Notes under the pieces: generated by a model
Seen by the model: only the letters and a program-made list of their open reading frames with translations
Databases searched by the model: none
What the model was told of the DNA's origin: nothing
DNA from: DRPG01 sp964655065
GTDB lineage: Bacteria > Myxococcota_A > UBA796 > GCA-2862545
Direction: 5' to 3'
DNA length: 64,000 nucleotides
Assembly (NCBI GenBank): GCA_964655065.1
Contig: CAZZLC010000006.1
Span: 136,881 to 200,880, forward strand
Shown: positions 1 through 9,151 of the stretch, piece after piece
Numbering within the stretch: the first letter of the stretch is position 1
How the letters are laid out: each line of letters opens with the position of its first letter
Program-made: the position numbers and the translations under genes

Positions 1-2
1 CG

Positions 3-527
3 GGTGAGGGACTCCGCACCGGCCAGCCCGTGCTCCGGGCGGCTCTGCACAACTTGATTGACGAGGGGCCGGCCACCGTCCCCTTCGCACAGCTCCTCGA
101 GCGGGTCCGCGACGAGGCAGGCGACGATCCGGATCTCTCGCGTACGCTCGCCCGCCACCTCCTCGTGGCGTTCCAGCACGAGCTGGTGGAGCTCACGGGA
201 CACCCGGTCGCCGCGACCGCCCAGGTCTCGCTTCGCCCCGAGGCCGACGGGGTCGTGCGGGGGGTGCACGGCGACAAGGTCGCGAACGTGCACCACCGTC
301 CCGTCCCCGTCGACGAGCTCGATCGGGTGCTCCTGCAGCGCCTCGACGGGACGCGGCTCGTGCCGGACCTCGTTCGCGAGAGCTACGCCGAGTTCGTCGA
401 GGGTCGGGCGGAGCTACCCGAGGACGGTCCCCCGAGCGACGACATTGGCGAGATCGCAGCGTGGCTCGAGGTGCAGGTGCCCGAGCGGGTCGCCCACTAC
501 GCCCGCGCTGGGCTCCTCGTCCGCTGA
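3..527 (+). CDS. Methyltransferase regulatory-domain protein, C-terminal part
   Basis: The frame is open from the first bases, so only the last 174 residues are visible and the 5' end lies outside the window. The segment is helical and acidic, and contains VDELDRVLLQRLDGTR. That resembles the motif near the C-terminus of SAM-dependent methyltransferases carrying a MethyTransf_Reg domain (PF10119), where a short hydrophobic/DGTR stretch follows the regulatory helices. No SAM-binding motif is in the visible part, so the assignment rests on the tail alone. It converges with the heparinase-like gene, with 20 bases between the stop codons. Substrate unknown. Confidence 0.5.
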   Translation, partial: GEGLRTGQPVLRAALHNLIDEGPATVPFAQLLERVRDEAGDDPDLSRTLARHLLVAFQHELVELTGHPVAATAQVSLRPEADGVVRGVHGDKVANVHHRPVPVDELDRVLLQRLDGTRLVPDLVRESYAEFVEGRAELPEDGPPSDDIGEIAAWLEVQVPERVAHYARAGLLVR

Positions 528-547
528 CGTTCGCGACCACGCAGGGT

Positions 548-2287
548 TCACGTCCGGTGCGATTCTTCGGTCGGCGCTTCCGAGGGGAACGAGGGCGTGC
601 CGTACTCGACGAGCCCGATGCGCGTCAGGAAGCGGCCGGGACCTTCTGTCGTGCCGCTGACCCGCAAGGTCGTGGCCGGCTCCCACGTCCCGTACGCGCC
701 CGCGTGCCAGCCAGGTCCGGGCCGCGGCCCCTCCCGGACGAGCTCGAGCGTGAAGCCTCGCGGGGGGGTCACGGTGAGGCGATCGCGCTCCCCGTCCGAG
801 ACGATCACCTCTGCGCCCTCGAGCCTGGCGCGCAGCCGCGGGTGGAACGGCCAGGTCCAGGTGAGCTCGGCGGCGCCCTCGCCGCGGACCTGGTCGTCGA
901 CGAGCGCCGTGCCGCCGACGAACCGCACCTCCCGGACGAGGGCGAGTCCCTGCTCCGCGTAGCCGTCGTGTCGCGCGCGCACCCGACCGGCATCGAGGTC
1001 GACCTGCTCGAGCGCCACCCGAGCCCGACGGCGCCACAGGAAGGGGTGGTCGTGGGGGCGGCTCGGTGTGCGCCCGTGGGCAGTCAGGGTCGCGTGGGCG
1101 AGCGCGCTGCGGTGGAACGCGCGCGCCGCGGGGTCGTGGTAGGAGCCGGTGCCCCGGCCGACAATGGCGGGTCCGTCGTCGAGGTGCAGCCAGATCGCGA
1201 GCGCGTCGTCGTGCCCGTGCCCGCCGAGCTGGGGCTCGCCGATGGGGCCGTGGTCGAAGGCGAGCACCGCGTCGGCGCTCCGGAGCACGGTGAGGCCCGC
1301 GCGCGGGAAGGTCTGGTGGCCGGTCGGTTGGGGAGCGTCGCCCAGGATCGAGCGGAGGCGGTCGGCGACCCGGGCTGCATACGGCTCACCGGCGTCGGGG
1401 GCGTCGGGCCATGCGCGTCCGCCGTCGTCGTCGCCGAACCCGACGGTCGCACCCGTGGGGTCCTGCAGGGCTCGGAGGGCCCGGAGTCCGCGCCCGAGGG
1501 GCCCCGCGAGGTTGGGGACCCCGCAGTGCCAGGCGCACCAGCCGAGGTCGAGCACGAAGCACAGGTAGTGGCTGCTCTGCTCGACCCCGAGGCCATCGGC
1601 GTGCAGCTGCTCGTTCAGCACCTCGCCGAGCGCGGCTGCCTCGTCGGACCAGTCCGGTGCGTCGCGACACCGGGGCAGGACCGTGGCGGCGACCGCGAGT
1701 CCGCACAGCTCGCCCACGCGGTGGTTTCGCGCCGACGAGCCGACCGACGGGTGACGCGCCACCCAGGCCGCGTGGGTCGCGATGGCGCTCGCGAGGTCCC
1801 CCGAGGGATGGTGGTGCGCGATCACCGCCAGGGAGACGAGTCGCAGCGCGACCTCGAGCGAGCTCGCCCAGTGCAGGCCTCGGCCCGGGGGATGGTGGGC
1901 GAGGAAGGACAGGGCCTCGTCGGCGGCCCAGGGCGCTCCCCGGCTGGCCCACCACGCGAGGTCCTGGAGTCGGGCCGCCTCCCAGCGGATCCGCGGATCG
2001 AAGTCGAGACCGAGTACGTCGACATCGTGCGCAGAAGCGGCGCGGGGGCCCTCGCAGTCGGGGCGTACCGGACTCTGACGCAGGGCGGAGAGGGGGCAGG
2101 GGCCGGGCGGAACCGAGGCGGGGCTCGATGACGCGAAGGGGATGGGCAGAGGGGCGAGAGGGCCGGGCCGGGGAGGCCGGGGGAGCCTCACCCGGTCGAC
2201 GAGCCGTCGCGCGAGCCCCGCCGCCCGGGCCGGCCACTCCTCGGGTCGCGTGCGGGCGATGCGGGCGAGGGTGAGGTCGAGCCTCAC
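548..2287 (-). CDS. Heparinase II/III-family polysaccharide lyase-like protein
   Basis: About 579 residues. The N-terminal half is helical, as in the alpha-toroid of this fold, and contains NHRVGEL, matching the Asn-His-x-x-Gly-Glu signature. The C-terminal half has GGHGHDDALAIWL followed by GRGTGSYHD, the conserved His/Asp and G-T-G-x-Y core of Heparinase_II_III proteins. Such proteins are common in exopolysaccharide clusters, where they trim uronate-containing polymers. No clear signal peptide is seen. The chosen GTG start overlaps the stop of the upstream WecG/TagA gene in a GTGA, implying translational coupling; the frame stays open upstream but with non-coding-like composition. Confidence 0.8.
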   Translation of the reverse strand: MRLDLTLARIARTRPEEWPARAAGLARRLVDRVRLPRPPRPGPLAPLPIPFASSSPASVPPGPCPLSALRQSPVRPDCEGPRAASAHDVDVLGLDFDPRIRWEAARLQDLAWWASRGAPWAADEALSFLAHHPPGRGLHWASSLEVALRLVSLAVIAHHHPSGDLASAIATHAAWVARHPSVGSSARNHRVGELCGLAVAATVLPRCRDAPDWSDEAAALGEVLNEQLHADGLGVEQSSHYLCFVLDLGWCAWHCGVPNLAGPLGRGLRALRALQDPTGATVGFGDDDGGRAWPDAPDAGEPYAARVADRLRSILGDAPQPTGHQTFPRAGLTVLRSADAVLAFDHGPIGEPQLGGHGHDDALAIWLHLDDGPAIVGRGTGSYHDPAARAFHRSALAHATLTAHGRTPSRPHDHPFLWRRRARVALEQVDLDAGRVRARHDGYAEQGLALVREVRFVGGTALVDDQVRGEGAAELTWTWPFHPRLRARLEGAEVIVSDGERDRLTVTPPRGFTLELVREGPRPGPGWHAGAYGTWEPATTLRVSGTTEGPGRFLTRIGLVEYGTPSFPSEAPTEESHRT

Positions 2288-3012
2288 GGCGGCACCCGCT
2301 GGCCGACGAGGGCGGCCAACGCGAAGCGTGCCGAGTCGACGATCGCGCGTCGGAATCGCCGGCGGGGCTGTCGGACGAACCGTGCGGCCCACTCGAGGCC
2401 GTGACGACGGGTCCACGCCGGCGCACGGGGGATGGCCCCGGCCCAGACGTCGAACGCGCCGCCGACCCCGAGCACGAGGGTGCCGGGCCAGCGATCGGCG
2501 TGCCGGGCGACGAAGTGCTCGGCGCGCGGGCTCCCCATCGCGACGAGGAGCAGATCCGGACGGGCGTGGACGACCGCCTCGGCGCGCTCGACGTCGTCAC
2601 CGGTGTACCCGTCCCGGGCCAGCACCGTGTCGACGCCACGGCGGCGAAGCGCCGCGGCCACGGCCGCCACCACCTCGGGACGGCCCCCCAGCAACCCGAC
2701 GCGCCAGCCGGCGTCGAGCGCGCGGTCGAGGAGTCCCTCGGCGAGCTCGATGCCGGGGACGCGTTCGGGGAGGGGGGTGCCGAGCCAGCGCGCCAGCCAC
2801 ACGATCGCGATGCCGTCGGCCCCCACGGATCCTGCGTCCCGGACCTCGGCCCGAAGCACCGGGTCGGTGCGGAGCGCCACCCACTTCGCCGCGTTCAGGG
2901 ACACGTGGTGATGGGCGCGATCGCCCTGGCCCACCGCGCCGGCGAGCCGATCGACCCACGACGCGGTGGTCGCTCGACCCACCGCCACGCCTCGCACGTC
3001 CACTGTCTGCAC
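2284..3012 (-). CDS. WecG/TagA/CpsF-family glycosyltransferase (GT26)
   Basis: About 242 residues, the usual family size. Family hallmarks are the N-terminal VDVRGVAVGRAT, HVSLNAAKWVALR, SVGADGIAIVWLAR, and the C-terminal GVGGAFDVWAGAIPRAP plus GLEWAARFVRQPRRR. Family members transfer N-acetylmannosaminuronic acid or similar sugars to lipid-linked GlcNAc on the cytoplasmic face. That fits the UDP-ManNAc dehydrogenase-like gene at 7027. The start is uncertain: GTG at 3012 gives the expected length but has no good Shine-Dalgarno; GTG at 3048 is an alternative. It is co-transcribed with the heparinase-like gene and divergent from the O-antigen ligase gene. Confidence 0.85.
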   Translation of the reverse strand: MQTVDVRGVAVGRATTASWVDRLAGAVGQGDRAHHHVSLNAAKWVALRTDPVLRAEVRDAGSVGADGIAIVWLARWLGTPLPERVPGIELAEGLLDRALDAGWRVGLLGGRPEVVAAVAAALRRRGVDTVLARDGYTGDDVERAEAVVHARPDLLLVAMGSPRAEHFVARHADRWPGTLVLGVGGAFDVWAGAIPRAPAWTRRHGLEWAARFVRQPRRRFRRAIVDSARFALAALVGQRVPP

Positions 3013-3089
3013 GAAGGCGCAATCACCCAGTTCACGGTTTCCTTCCACCTCACCGCTGGACCAGTGAAGTTTGGGGAGGGGGACTTGCC

Positions 3090-4265
3090 GTGCGAGAGGA
3101 TCCGTCGGCGATTCGAGGAGCGTGGACCCCCCTCGTGCTGGCCGCGAGGGTCGTCCTGGACGTGACCTGGTGGATCGCCACCCCGATTCTCTCCTTCGGA
3201 CAGCTCGCCACGGGCGGGCTGCTCGCCCTGCTCGTGGCTCGCGTGGCGACGGCGCGCAGCGTTCCACGCGATCCGATGGTGATCCTGGGTGTCCTGTGGG
3301 TCGCCGGTCTCGGGCTCGCCGCACTGCGCGCGCCGGGACTGCCCGTCACCTGGGTCTGGGTGGCGCACTACGCCGGACCGATCGTCGTGGCGGCGGCGGT
3401 CGCGGCGGAGCGCCCGTCTCCTGCCGACCTCGTGCGACCCGCGCTCGTCGCCTTGCTCGGCGTCGTGGGGCTCGGGGTGCTGCTCGGGGACGGGTGGATC
3501 GTGCTCCACGACTGGCCTCGCTTCGTCGGTGCTCACGGCAACGTGCACACGCCGGCCGCGATGCTCGCCGTCGGGGCACCCGTCGCGGTCACCTTCGCGG
3601 CGACCGCTCGCACGCCTGGTGACCGCTGGCTCGGGCTCGTCGCGGCCGCCGTCGCCACGCTCGCCCTCGCGGCGACGTTCGTGCGGACCGCCTGGGTGTG
3701 GGCGCTCGTGGCGGGTCTCGTCGCTCTCGTCGTGCAGCGCAGGCTTCGCGAGGCGGGAGGCCTGCTGTTGACCGGGGGCGGGCTCGCCGCGCTGAGCGGC
3801 CGGCTCGGCACCCTGCTCGACGCTGCCCGCGGCCGGGCGCCTCCTGGAGGGTGGTCCAAGCTCGGATCGTCCCGCGTCGAGATCTGGACGCACACCCTGG
3901 AGCACTGGCTCGACGGGAGCCCGGTCAGCTGGCTCGTCGGGGACGGACCCGGGTCCCACCTCGGCGTTCACCGCCACTTCGAGCCCCACAGCGAGGTGCT
4001 CGCGCTGCTGGTGCAGCTGGGACTCGTCGGGCTGCTCGGGGCCGGGCTGCTGTATGTCGCGGTGGGGCGCGAGCTGTGGCGATCTGCGCGCCGCGACCCC
4101 TGGGGTGCGGTCGCGTTGGGGATCTGGGCCGGGGTGATGATCACCGCGCCCCTGTCGAACGACTTCGTCAGTCGGACGACGGCGGCGTGGTGGTCGTGGG
4201 CGCTGTGGGCGGCAGCGCGGACAGCCAGCCCACGGACCGAGCTCCCTCGGCGACGAGCGGAGTGA
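3090..4265 (+). CDS. O-antigen ligase / polysaccharide polymerase (Wzy_C family)
   Basis: A polytopic membrane protein of 391 residues with roughly ten hydrophobic segments. The C-terminal periplasmic loop has SSRVEIWTHTLEHW and, after a Gly-rich turn, HFEPHSEVLALLVQLGLVG. This is the arrangement of Wzy_C proteins (PF04932), with a conserved Arg and a His-x-x-x-(L)-x-x-G-x-x-G block. It would polymerise or ligate polysaccharide at the periplasmic face. GTG at 3090 follows a strong Shine-Dalgarno (GGGGAGGGGG at 3073-3082). Its 3' end overlaps the convergent DUF1279 gene by about 98 bases. A second member of the family is at 18190. Confidence 0.85.
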   Translation: MREDPSAIRGAWTPLVLAARVVLDVTWWIATPILSFGQLATGGLLALLVARVATARSVPRDPMVILGVLWVAGLGLAALRAPGLPVTWVWVAHYAGPIVVAAAVAAERPSPADLVRPALVALLGVVGLGVLLGDGWIVLHDWPRFVGAHGNVHTPAAMLAVGAPVAVTFAATARTPGDRWLGLVAAAVATLALAATFVRTAWVWALVAGLVALVVQRRLREAGGLLLTGGGLAALSGRLGTLLDAARGRAPPGGWSKLGSSRVEIWTHTLEHWLDGSPVSWLVGDGPGSHLGVHRHFEPHSEVLALLVQLGLVGLLGAGLLYVAVGRELWRSARRDPWGAVALGIWAGVMITAPLSNDFVSRTTAAWWSWALWAAARTASPRTELPRRRAE

Positions 4266-4515
4266 GCACCACCAGGAGAGCGACCCGGGCAGGCACGAAC
4301 ACCTTGGCCGAGACCCAGGCGAGGCCGAGCGTCGCGGCCTTGCCGCCGCTGCCCCCGATGTCGAACCCCTGCTGAAGCAAGATGTAGACGATCACGACGT
4401 TGGCGAGGGAGATCAGCAGGTACAGACCGACCGCGAGGGGGCCGTATTCCTCGACGATCCGGTTTCGACGAGCCTCGTTGCGCGACCACCACCCCTTGAC
4501 GCGTTCGACCATCAC
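4168..4515 (-). CDS. DUF1279 / FAM210-like small membrane protein
   Basis: 115 residues with two hydrophobic segments, YGPLAVGLYLLISLANVVIV and the stretch around VPARVALLVVLTPLVAE. The order Tyr-Gly, TM helix, short loop, then Lys-x-(F/L)-x-Pro-x-Arg and TM helix matches the DUF1279/FAM210 pattern; the match is by eye. Role in bacteria unknown. The start is either GTG at 4515 (GTGA overlap with the polyprenol-kinase stop) or ATG at 4512 (TGATG), so it is coupled to that gene. The 3' end runs antisense into the O-antigen ligase gene. Confidence 0.6.
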   Translation of the reverse strand: MMVERVKGWWSRNEARRNRIVEEYGPLAVGLYLLISLANVVIVYILLQQGFDIGGSGGKAATLGLAWVSAKVFVPARVALLVVLTPLVAEGARSVGWLSALPPTAPTTTTPPSSD

Positions 4516-5501
4516 AGCCCTCCGAGCCGCAGGAGGCCCAGGACCAGGGCCACTGCGAGCGGGATGGTCAGGTTATCGTCCAGCCGCCGGGTGGCCACCT
4601 CTGCGACGGCGCCGGCGAGTCCCCCGAGGAGCGCACGCAGCACCAGCGTGTCCCACGGGGCGGGGTGGAGCCAGGCCGTGACCCCCAGCGCGGCGAGCCC
4701 GCCGACGACGACGAACGCCAGCGAACCCTCGAGGGTTCGGTTCGGCCCGAGGGGGACCCGACCGAGATTCCGCCCCACGATGGCCGCGGCAGGGTCTCCG
4801 AAGCCGAGCACCGCGAGGGCGGTCACCCCGATATCGACCGGCACGCCGACCGCGAGGACGAACAGGGCCGTCGTGTACCAGGTGGCCGAGTTGATCTCCG
4901 TGGTCTCGTGGGGGTGGGCGACTCTGGCGAAGATCCGCATGAGTCGCTGGTTGACCCCGGGGATCCACCGCCGCCCGGCCTCCATTCCCCACGCGAGCGC
5001 CATGCCCGCCAGCGCGGCCCCGATCCTCGCGGCGGGAGTGGTGAGCACGAAGGTGACGAGCGCGATGACGACGAGGGCATTGCCAACGTGGAACACGTTC
5101 CGGAGCAGGTTCCCGGGCCGAGCTCGCTCGACCTCGGCCTTCGGGTCGGCAAGCCGCGCCGTGGCCCGCGGCAGGGTGAAGCCCTCTTCGCGCAGGGTGT
5201 GAAGCCAGCGCGCCAGCGCCGGCTGGAGGCGGGCGGCGAACTCCTGCCACCGGCGCATCGCCTCCCAGGTCGGAGATCCCTCGTTCGGCGCGTATCGCTG
5301 GGCGACCTCGCGGAGCTCCGCGAGGTGATGGCGCAGGCGGGTATCGGACGCCTCCAGCAGGTCGCTCGTGGCGGCCTGGAGACGCTTCAAGCGGGGGTAG
5401 AGGGCGCGAGCGTCGTCGGGCAGCCGCACCCGCTCGATGTCGGTGAGGAGGCCGTGCATCTCGACGGCCAGCTCACGGGGTCCCAGGGCCGTGGTGGTCA
5501 T
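4512..5501 (-). CDS. Dolichol/phytol/polyprenol kinase family protein (SEC59/DGK1/VTE5 type)
   Basis: 329 residues. Residues 1-120 form a hydrophilic helical extension. The rest has seven to eight hydrophobic segments with family motifs: NVFHVGNALVVI, TWYTTALFVLA, FGDPAAAIVGRNLGR and PNRTLEGSLAF. Family enzymes are integral membrane, usually CTP-dependent kinases of polyprenols, phytol or diacylglycerol. Here it may recycle undecaprenol for lipid-linked sugar assembly (inference). The soluble N-terminal extension is longer than in the minimal family. It lies 22 bases after the aminotransferase gene and overlaps the DUF1279 gene, forming a three-gene minus-strand operon. Confidence 0.8.
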   Translation of the reverse strand: MTTTALGPRELAVEMHGLLTDIERVRLPDDARALYPRLKRLQAATSDLLEASDTRLRHHLAELREVAQRYAPNEGSPTWEAMRRWQEFAARLQPALARWLHTLREEGFTLPRATARLADPKAEVERARPGNLLRNVFHVGNALVVIALVTFVLTTPAARIGAALAGMALAWGMEAGRRWIPGVNQRLMRIFARVAHPHETTEINSATWYTTALFVLAVGVPVDIGVTALAVLGFGDPAAAIVGRNLGRVPLGPNRTLEGSLAFVVVGGLAALGVTAWLHPAPWDTLVLRALLGGLAGAVAEVATRRLDDNLTIPLAVALVLGLLRLGGL

Positions 5502-5523
5502 GCAGTCGCCATAACGATGGCGG

Positions 5524-6660
<1,137 letters not shown>

Positions 6661-6710
6661 CGTCTGCCCAGGTGAGGGGTCGGTGGTAAGGTACCTGCAC
6701 GGAGGTGCCC

Positions 6711-7040
6711 ATGGGGTCAACGCGAGCGCGGGTCCCGAGTCCAGACGACGATTCGGTTCCCCTTCGCGTCGGACTCCGGCAGTGGGTTCTGGGGCTCGAA
6801 CGCACCGAGCTCATCGTGGTCCACGGCTGGATTCAGCGTCAGCTCGCGGAGGTCGCCCGTCGGCCGGGCCTGCCGTTCGTGCGGGTCCCCGACGATGATG
6901 ACGCACTCGACTTCACCGGTGAGACCTTCTTGACCATGGCGAGCCGGGTGCGGCTGCACATCTGCCGCCTGCCGAAGAACCACCTCATCGTGCTCGAGAA
7001 GTGGCTCACGACCCGCATGCGGGAGCATGGCGGCGGCTGA
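6711..7040 (+). CDS. Small hypothetical protein
   Basis: 109 residues, not recognised. ATG at 6711 is chosen because GGAGG at 6701-6705 lies five bases upstream; a GTG at 6705 lies inside that Shine-Dalgarno. Composition is Arg/Leu/Val-rich with an acidic VPDDDDALDF loop and helical flanks (LRQWVLGLERTEL, NHLIVLEKWLTTRM). No Cys, signal peptide or membrane segment. The last 14 bases overlap the start of the dehydrogenase gene, so the two are probably coupled. Divergent from the aminotransferase gene, with 50 bases between starts. Confidence 0.6.
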   Translation: MGSTRARVPSPDDDSVPLRVGLRQWVLGLERTELIVVHGWIQRQLAEVARRPGLPFVRVPDDDDALDFTGETFLTMASRVRLHICRLPKNHLIVLEKWLTTRMREHGGG

Positions 7041-9111
7041 CGCCCCGGCGGCGGTCGTCGGGCTCGGTCACGTGGGCCTCCCCTTGGCGGTGTGGTGGGC
7101 GGAACGGTCGGGCCCACCGGTCGTCGGATTCGACAGGGAGCCTCGGGTCATCGCGGACCTGAAGGGCGGCTACCGCGGTCCCGAGCCGGGTCTCGCCGAG
7201 CGGCTCGCCGCGGTTCTGGCTTCGGGGCGGCTGCGCTTGACCGCCGAGCCGCCTTCCGGGCCTCGGGTGGTCGCGCTGTGTGTGCCCACTCCAATCACGG
7301 ACACTCGGACCGCCGACCTGAGCGCGCTCGAAGAGGCTGTCGCGGCCATGTCCCCCCGAGTGGCGCCGGGGACGCTGTGGCTCGTGTCGTCGACGGTGCC
7401 CGTGGGGACCACCGGGGCCCTGGCGAGCCAGCTGCGACGCGTCGATCCGACGTGTCGGGTCGCGATGTGCCCCGAGCGGGTGTGGCCCGGCCGCGTGATG
7501 CACGAGATCGTGCACGTGTCCCGCGTGGTCGGCGGCGTGGACCCGGCGTCGACGGAGGCGGCCCGTGCGTGGTTCGCCGAGCGCAGCGAGGGGCGGGTCG
7601 CGGCCACCACCGCGCCCCTCGCCGAGCTCACGAAGCTCGTCGAGAATGCGTCGCGCGACGCCGAGCTCGCGGTGAGCCACGCGGCGGCCGAGCTCGCTCG
7701 TGACCACGGGCTCGACCCCTACGCGCTTCAGCAGCTCGTCAACGCCCACCCGCGCGCCCGGATGTGGACCCCGGGGGTCGGGGTCGGCGGACACTGTCTG
7801 CCCGTGGACCCCTGGTTCCTCGTGCGGCCGGGATCGGCAGCGGGCGAGCTGTTCGCCGCGGTGCGAAGCTACGCGGACGGCATCCCGGCGCGCTGGGTCG
7901 ATCGGATCCTCGCGCTGCGTCCTCCCCCGGCCCGGGTCGCGGTGCTGGGGATCGCGTACAAGCCCGACAGCGCCGATGTCCGGAACGCTCCTGCCCTCGC
8001 GCTCGCTCGCGGCCTCGCCCAACACTACGAGGTCGTCGTCGTGGACCCACGCGCCCCGGTGCCCGGCGATCTCGTGGCTGTCGACATCGACGAGGCGCTG
8101 GACGCCGACGTGGTCGTGCTCGCCGTCGCCCACGCGGCATGGCGGGATCGTCGACCCCGAGCCCGGGCAGGACAGCTCGTGGTGGATGCTTGTGGGGGTT
8201 GGCGAGCCCAGACCGGCTCGGTGGTCGAGGGTCGACCGTCCGGGTCCCGCGACGCGGGATACCGATCGTCGTCGGGTCGACGCGCGAAGCCGGCCGTCGC
8301 CCCGAAGGAATCGCCGTCTGGAGGCCCCGTGTACACCCGTCTGTTGCTGCTTCGTGCGGTGACGCTCCCTCTGAGGCTCCTGCCCGGTCGTGGTCGCCTC
8401 CTGCTCGAGCCGATCCGCCGCGCCTCCCGGCGATGTCCGGGCACCGTCGTCATCAACGACTTCGACGGTGACGTGAAGTTCGAGCTCGAGCTCGGCGCGG
8501 ACGTGGACAGCGCGGTGTACTGGTACGGGGCGCACGACCCTGCGCTGCTCGCCTGGCTCCGCGCGGCGGTGCGACCCGGCGACACCGTGGTCGACGTGGG
8601 GCCCGGGGTCGGCGAGGCCACGCTGCTCGCCGCGAAGCTCGTCGGGGCGTCGGGTCGGGGCGTGGCGGTGGAGATCGACGAGGTCCGAGCGGACCGGCTC
8701 CGACGCAACCTCGCGCTCAACGGGTTCGACTACGTCGACGTCCTGAAGACGCCCCTCGGAGAGGTCGAGCTCGCGGGTGACGCGGGGCGCGAGTCGTCGT
8801 CGGTCGACGCGCTGCTCGACGAAGGCTGGTTCGGTGAGGTGAACGTGCTGCGGATCGCCCACGAAGAGCCGCTCGCCGTCCTCGAGGGGGCCACCCAGGT
8901 GCTGGAGTCGTCGCGCCCCTTCGTGGTGCTCGAGGCGTCGGTGGGCGCCGGTCAGCCAGGCCGCGAAGCCCTCGCCCTGCTCGAGCGCGCAGACTACCGG
9001 ATCTACACGCTCGACGGAGGGGGGCGATCGTCGGCGGTCACCCTCGCCGGCTTGTCAGGCGAGCATCGCCTGGTCGCCGGCCCCTCGGCCCGACCCATGC
9101 CCGGGGTCTGA
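7027..9111 (+). CDS. UDP-ManNAc dehydrogenase-like domain fused in frame to an FkbM-family methyltransferase
   Basis: One 694-codon frame. Residues 6-385 are a nucleotide-sugar dehydrogenase: Rossmann GLGHVGLPLA, Lys in LTKLVENASRDAEL (about 203) and catalytic Cys257 in GVGGHCLPVDPWFL, a WecC-like pattern (UDP-ManNAc to UDP-ManNAcA). Residues 436-690 are an FkbM-type methyltransferase with VVDVGPGVGEATLLAAKLVG. The joining stretch (about 386-434) is Arg/Ser-rich and low complexity. An internal GTG at 8329 with GGAGG six bases upstream could start the methyltransferase separately. So this may be two genes lacking an intervening stop, or a real fusion. Confidence 0.8.
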   Translation: MAAADAPAAVVGLGHVGLPLAVWWAERSGPPVVGFDREPRVIADLKGGYRGPEPGLAERLAAVLASGRLRLTAEPPSGPRVVALCVPTPITDTRTADLSALEEAVAAMSPRVAPGTLWLVSSTVPVGTTGALASQLRRVDPTCRVAMCPERVWPGRVMHEIVHVSRVVGGVDPASTEAARAWFAERSEGRVAATTAPLAELTKLVENASRDAELAVSHAAAELARDHGLDPYALQQLVNAHPRARMWTPGVGVGGHCLPVDPWFLVRPGSAAGELFAAVRSYADGIPARWVDRILALRPPPARVAVLGIAYKPDSADVRNAPALALARGLAQHYEVVVVDPRAPVPGDLVAVDIDEALDADVVVLAVAHAAWRDRRPRARAGQLVVDACGGWRAQTGSVVEGRPSGSRDAGYRSSSGRRAKPAVAPKESPSGGPVYTRLLLLRAVTLPLRLLPGRGRLLLEPIRRASRRCPGTVVINDFDGDVKFELELGADVDSAVYWYGAHDPALLAWLRAAVRPGDTVVDVGPGVGEATLLAAKLVGASGRGVAVEIDEVRADRLRRNLALNGFDYVDVLKTPLGEVELAGDAGRESSSVDALLDEGWFGEVNVLRIAHEEPLAVLEGATQVLESSRPFVVLEASVGAGQPGREALALLERADYRIYTLDGGGRSSAVTLAGLSGEHRLVAGPSARPMPGV

Positions 9112-9151
9112 AGCGCGCGATAAGGGCTCCGCGGCCGGGGCGGAGGGCACC

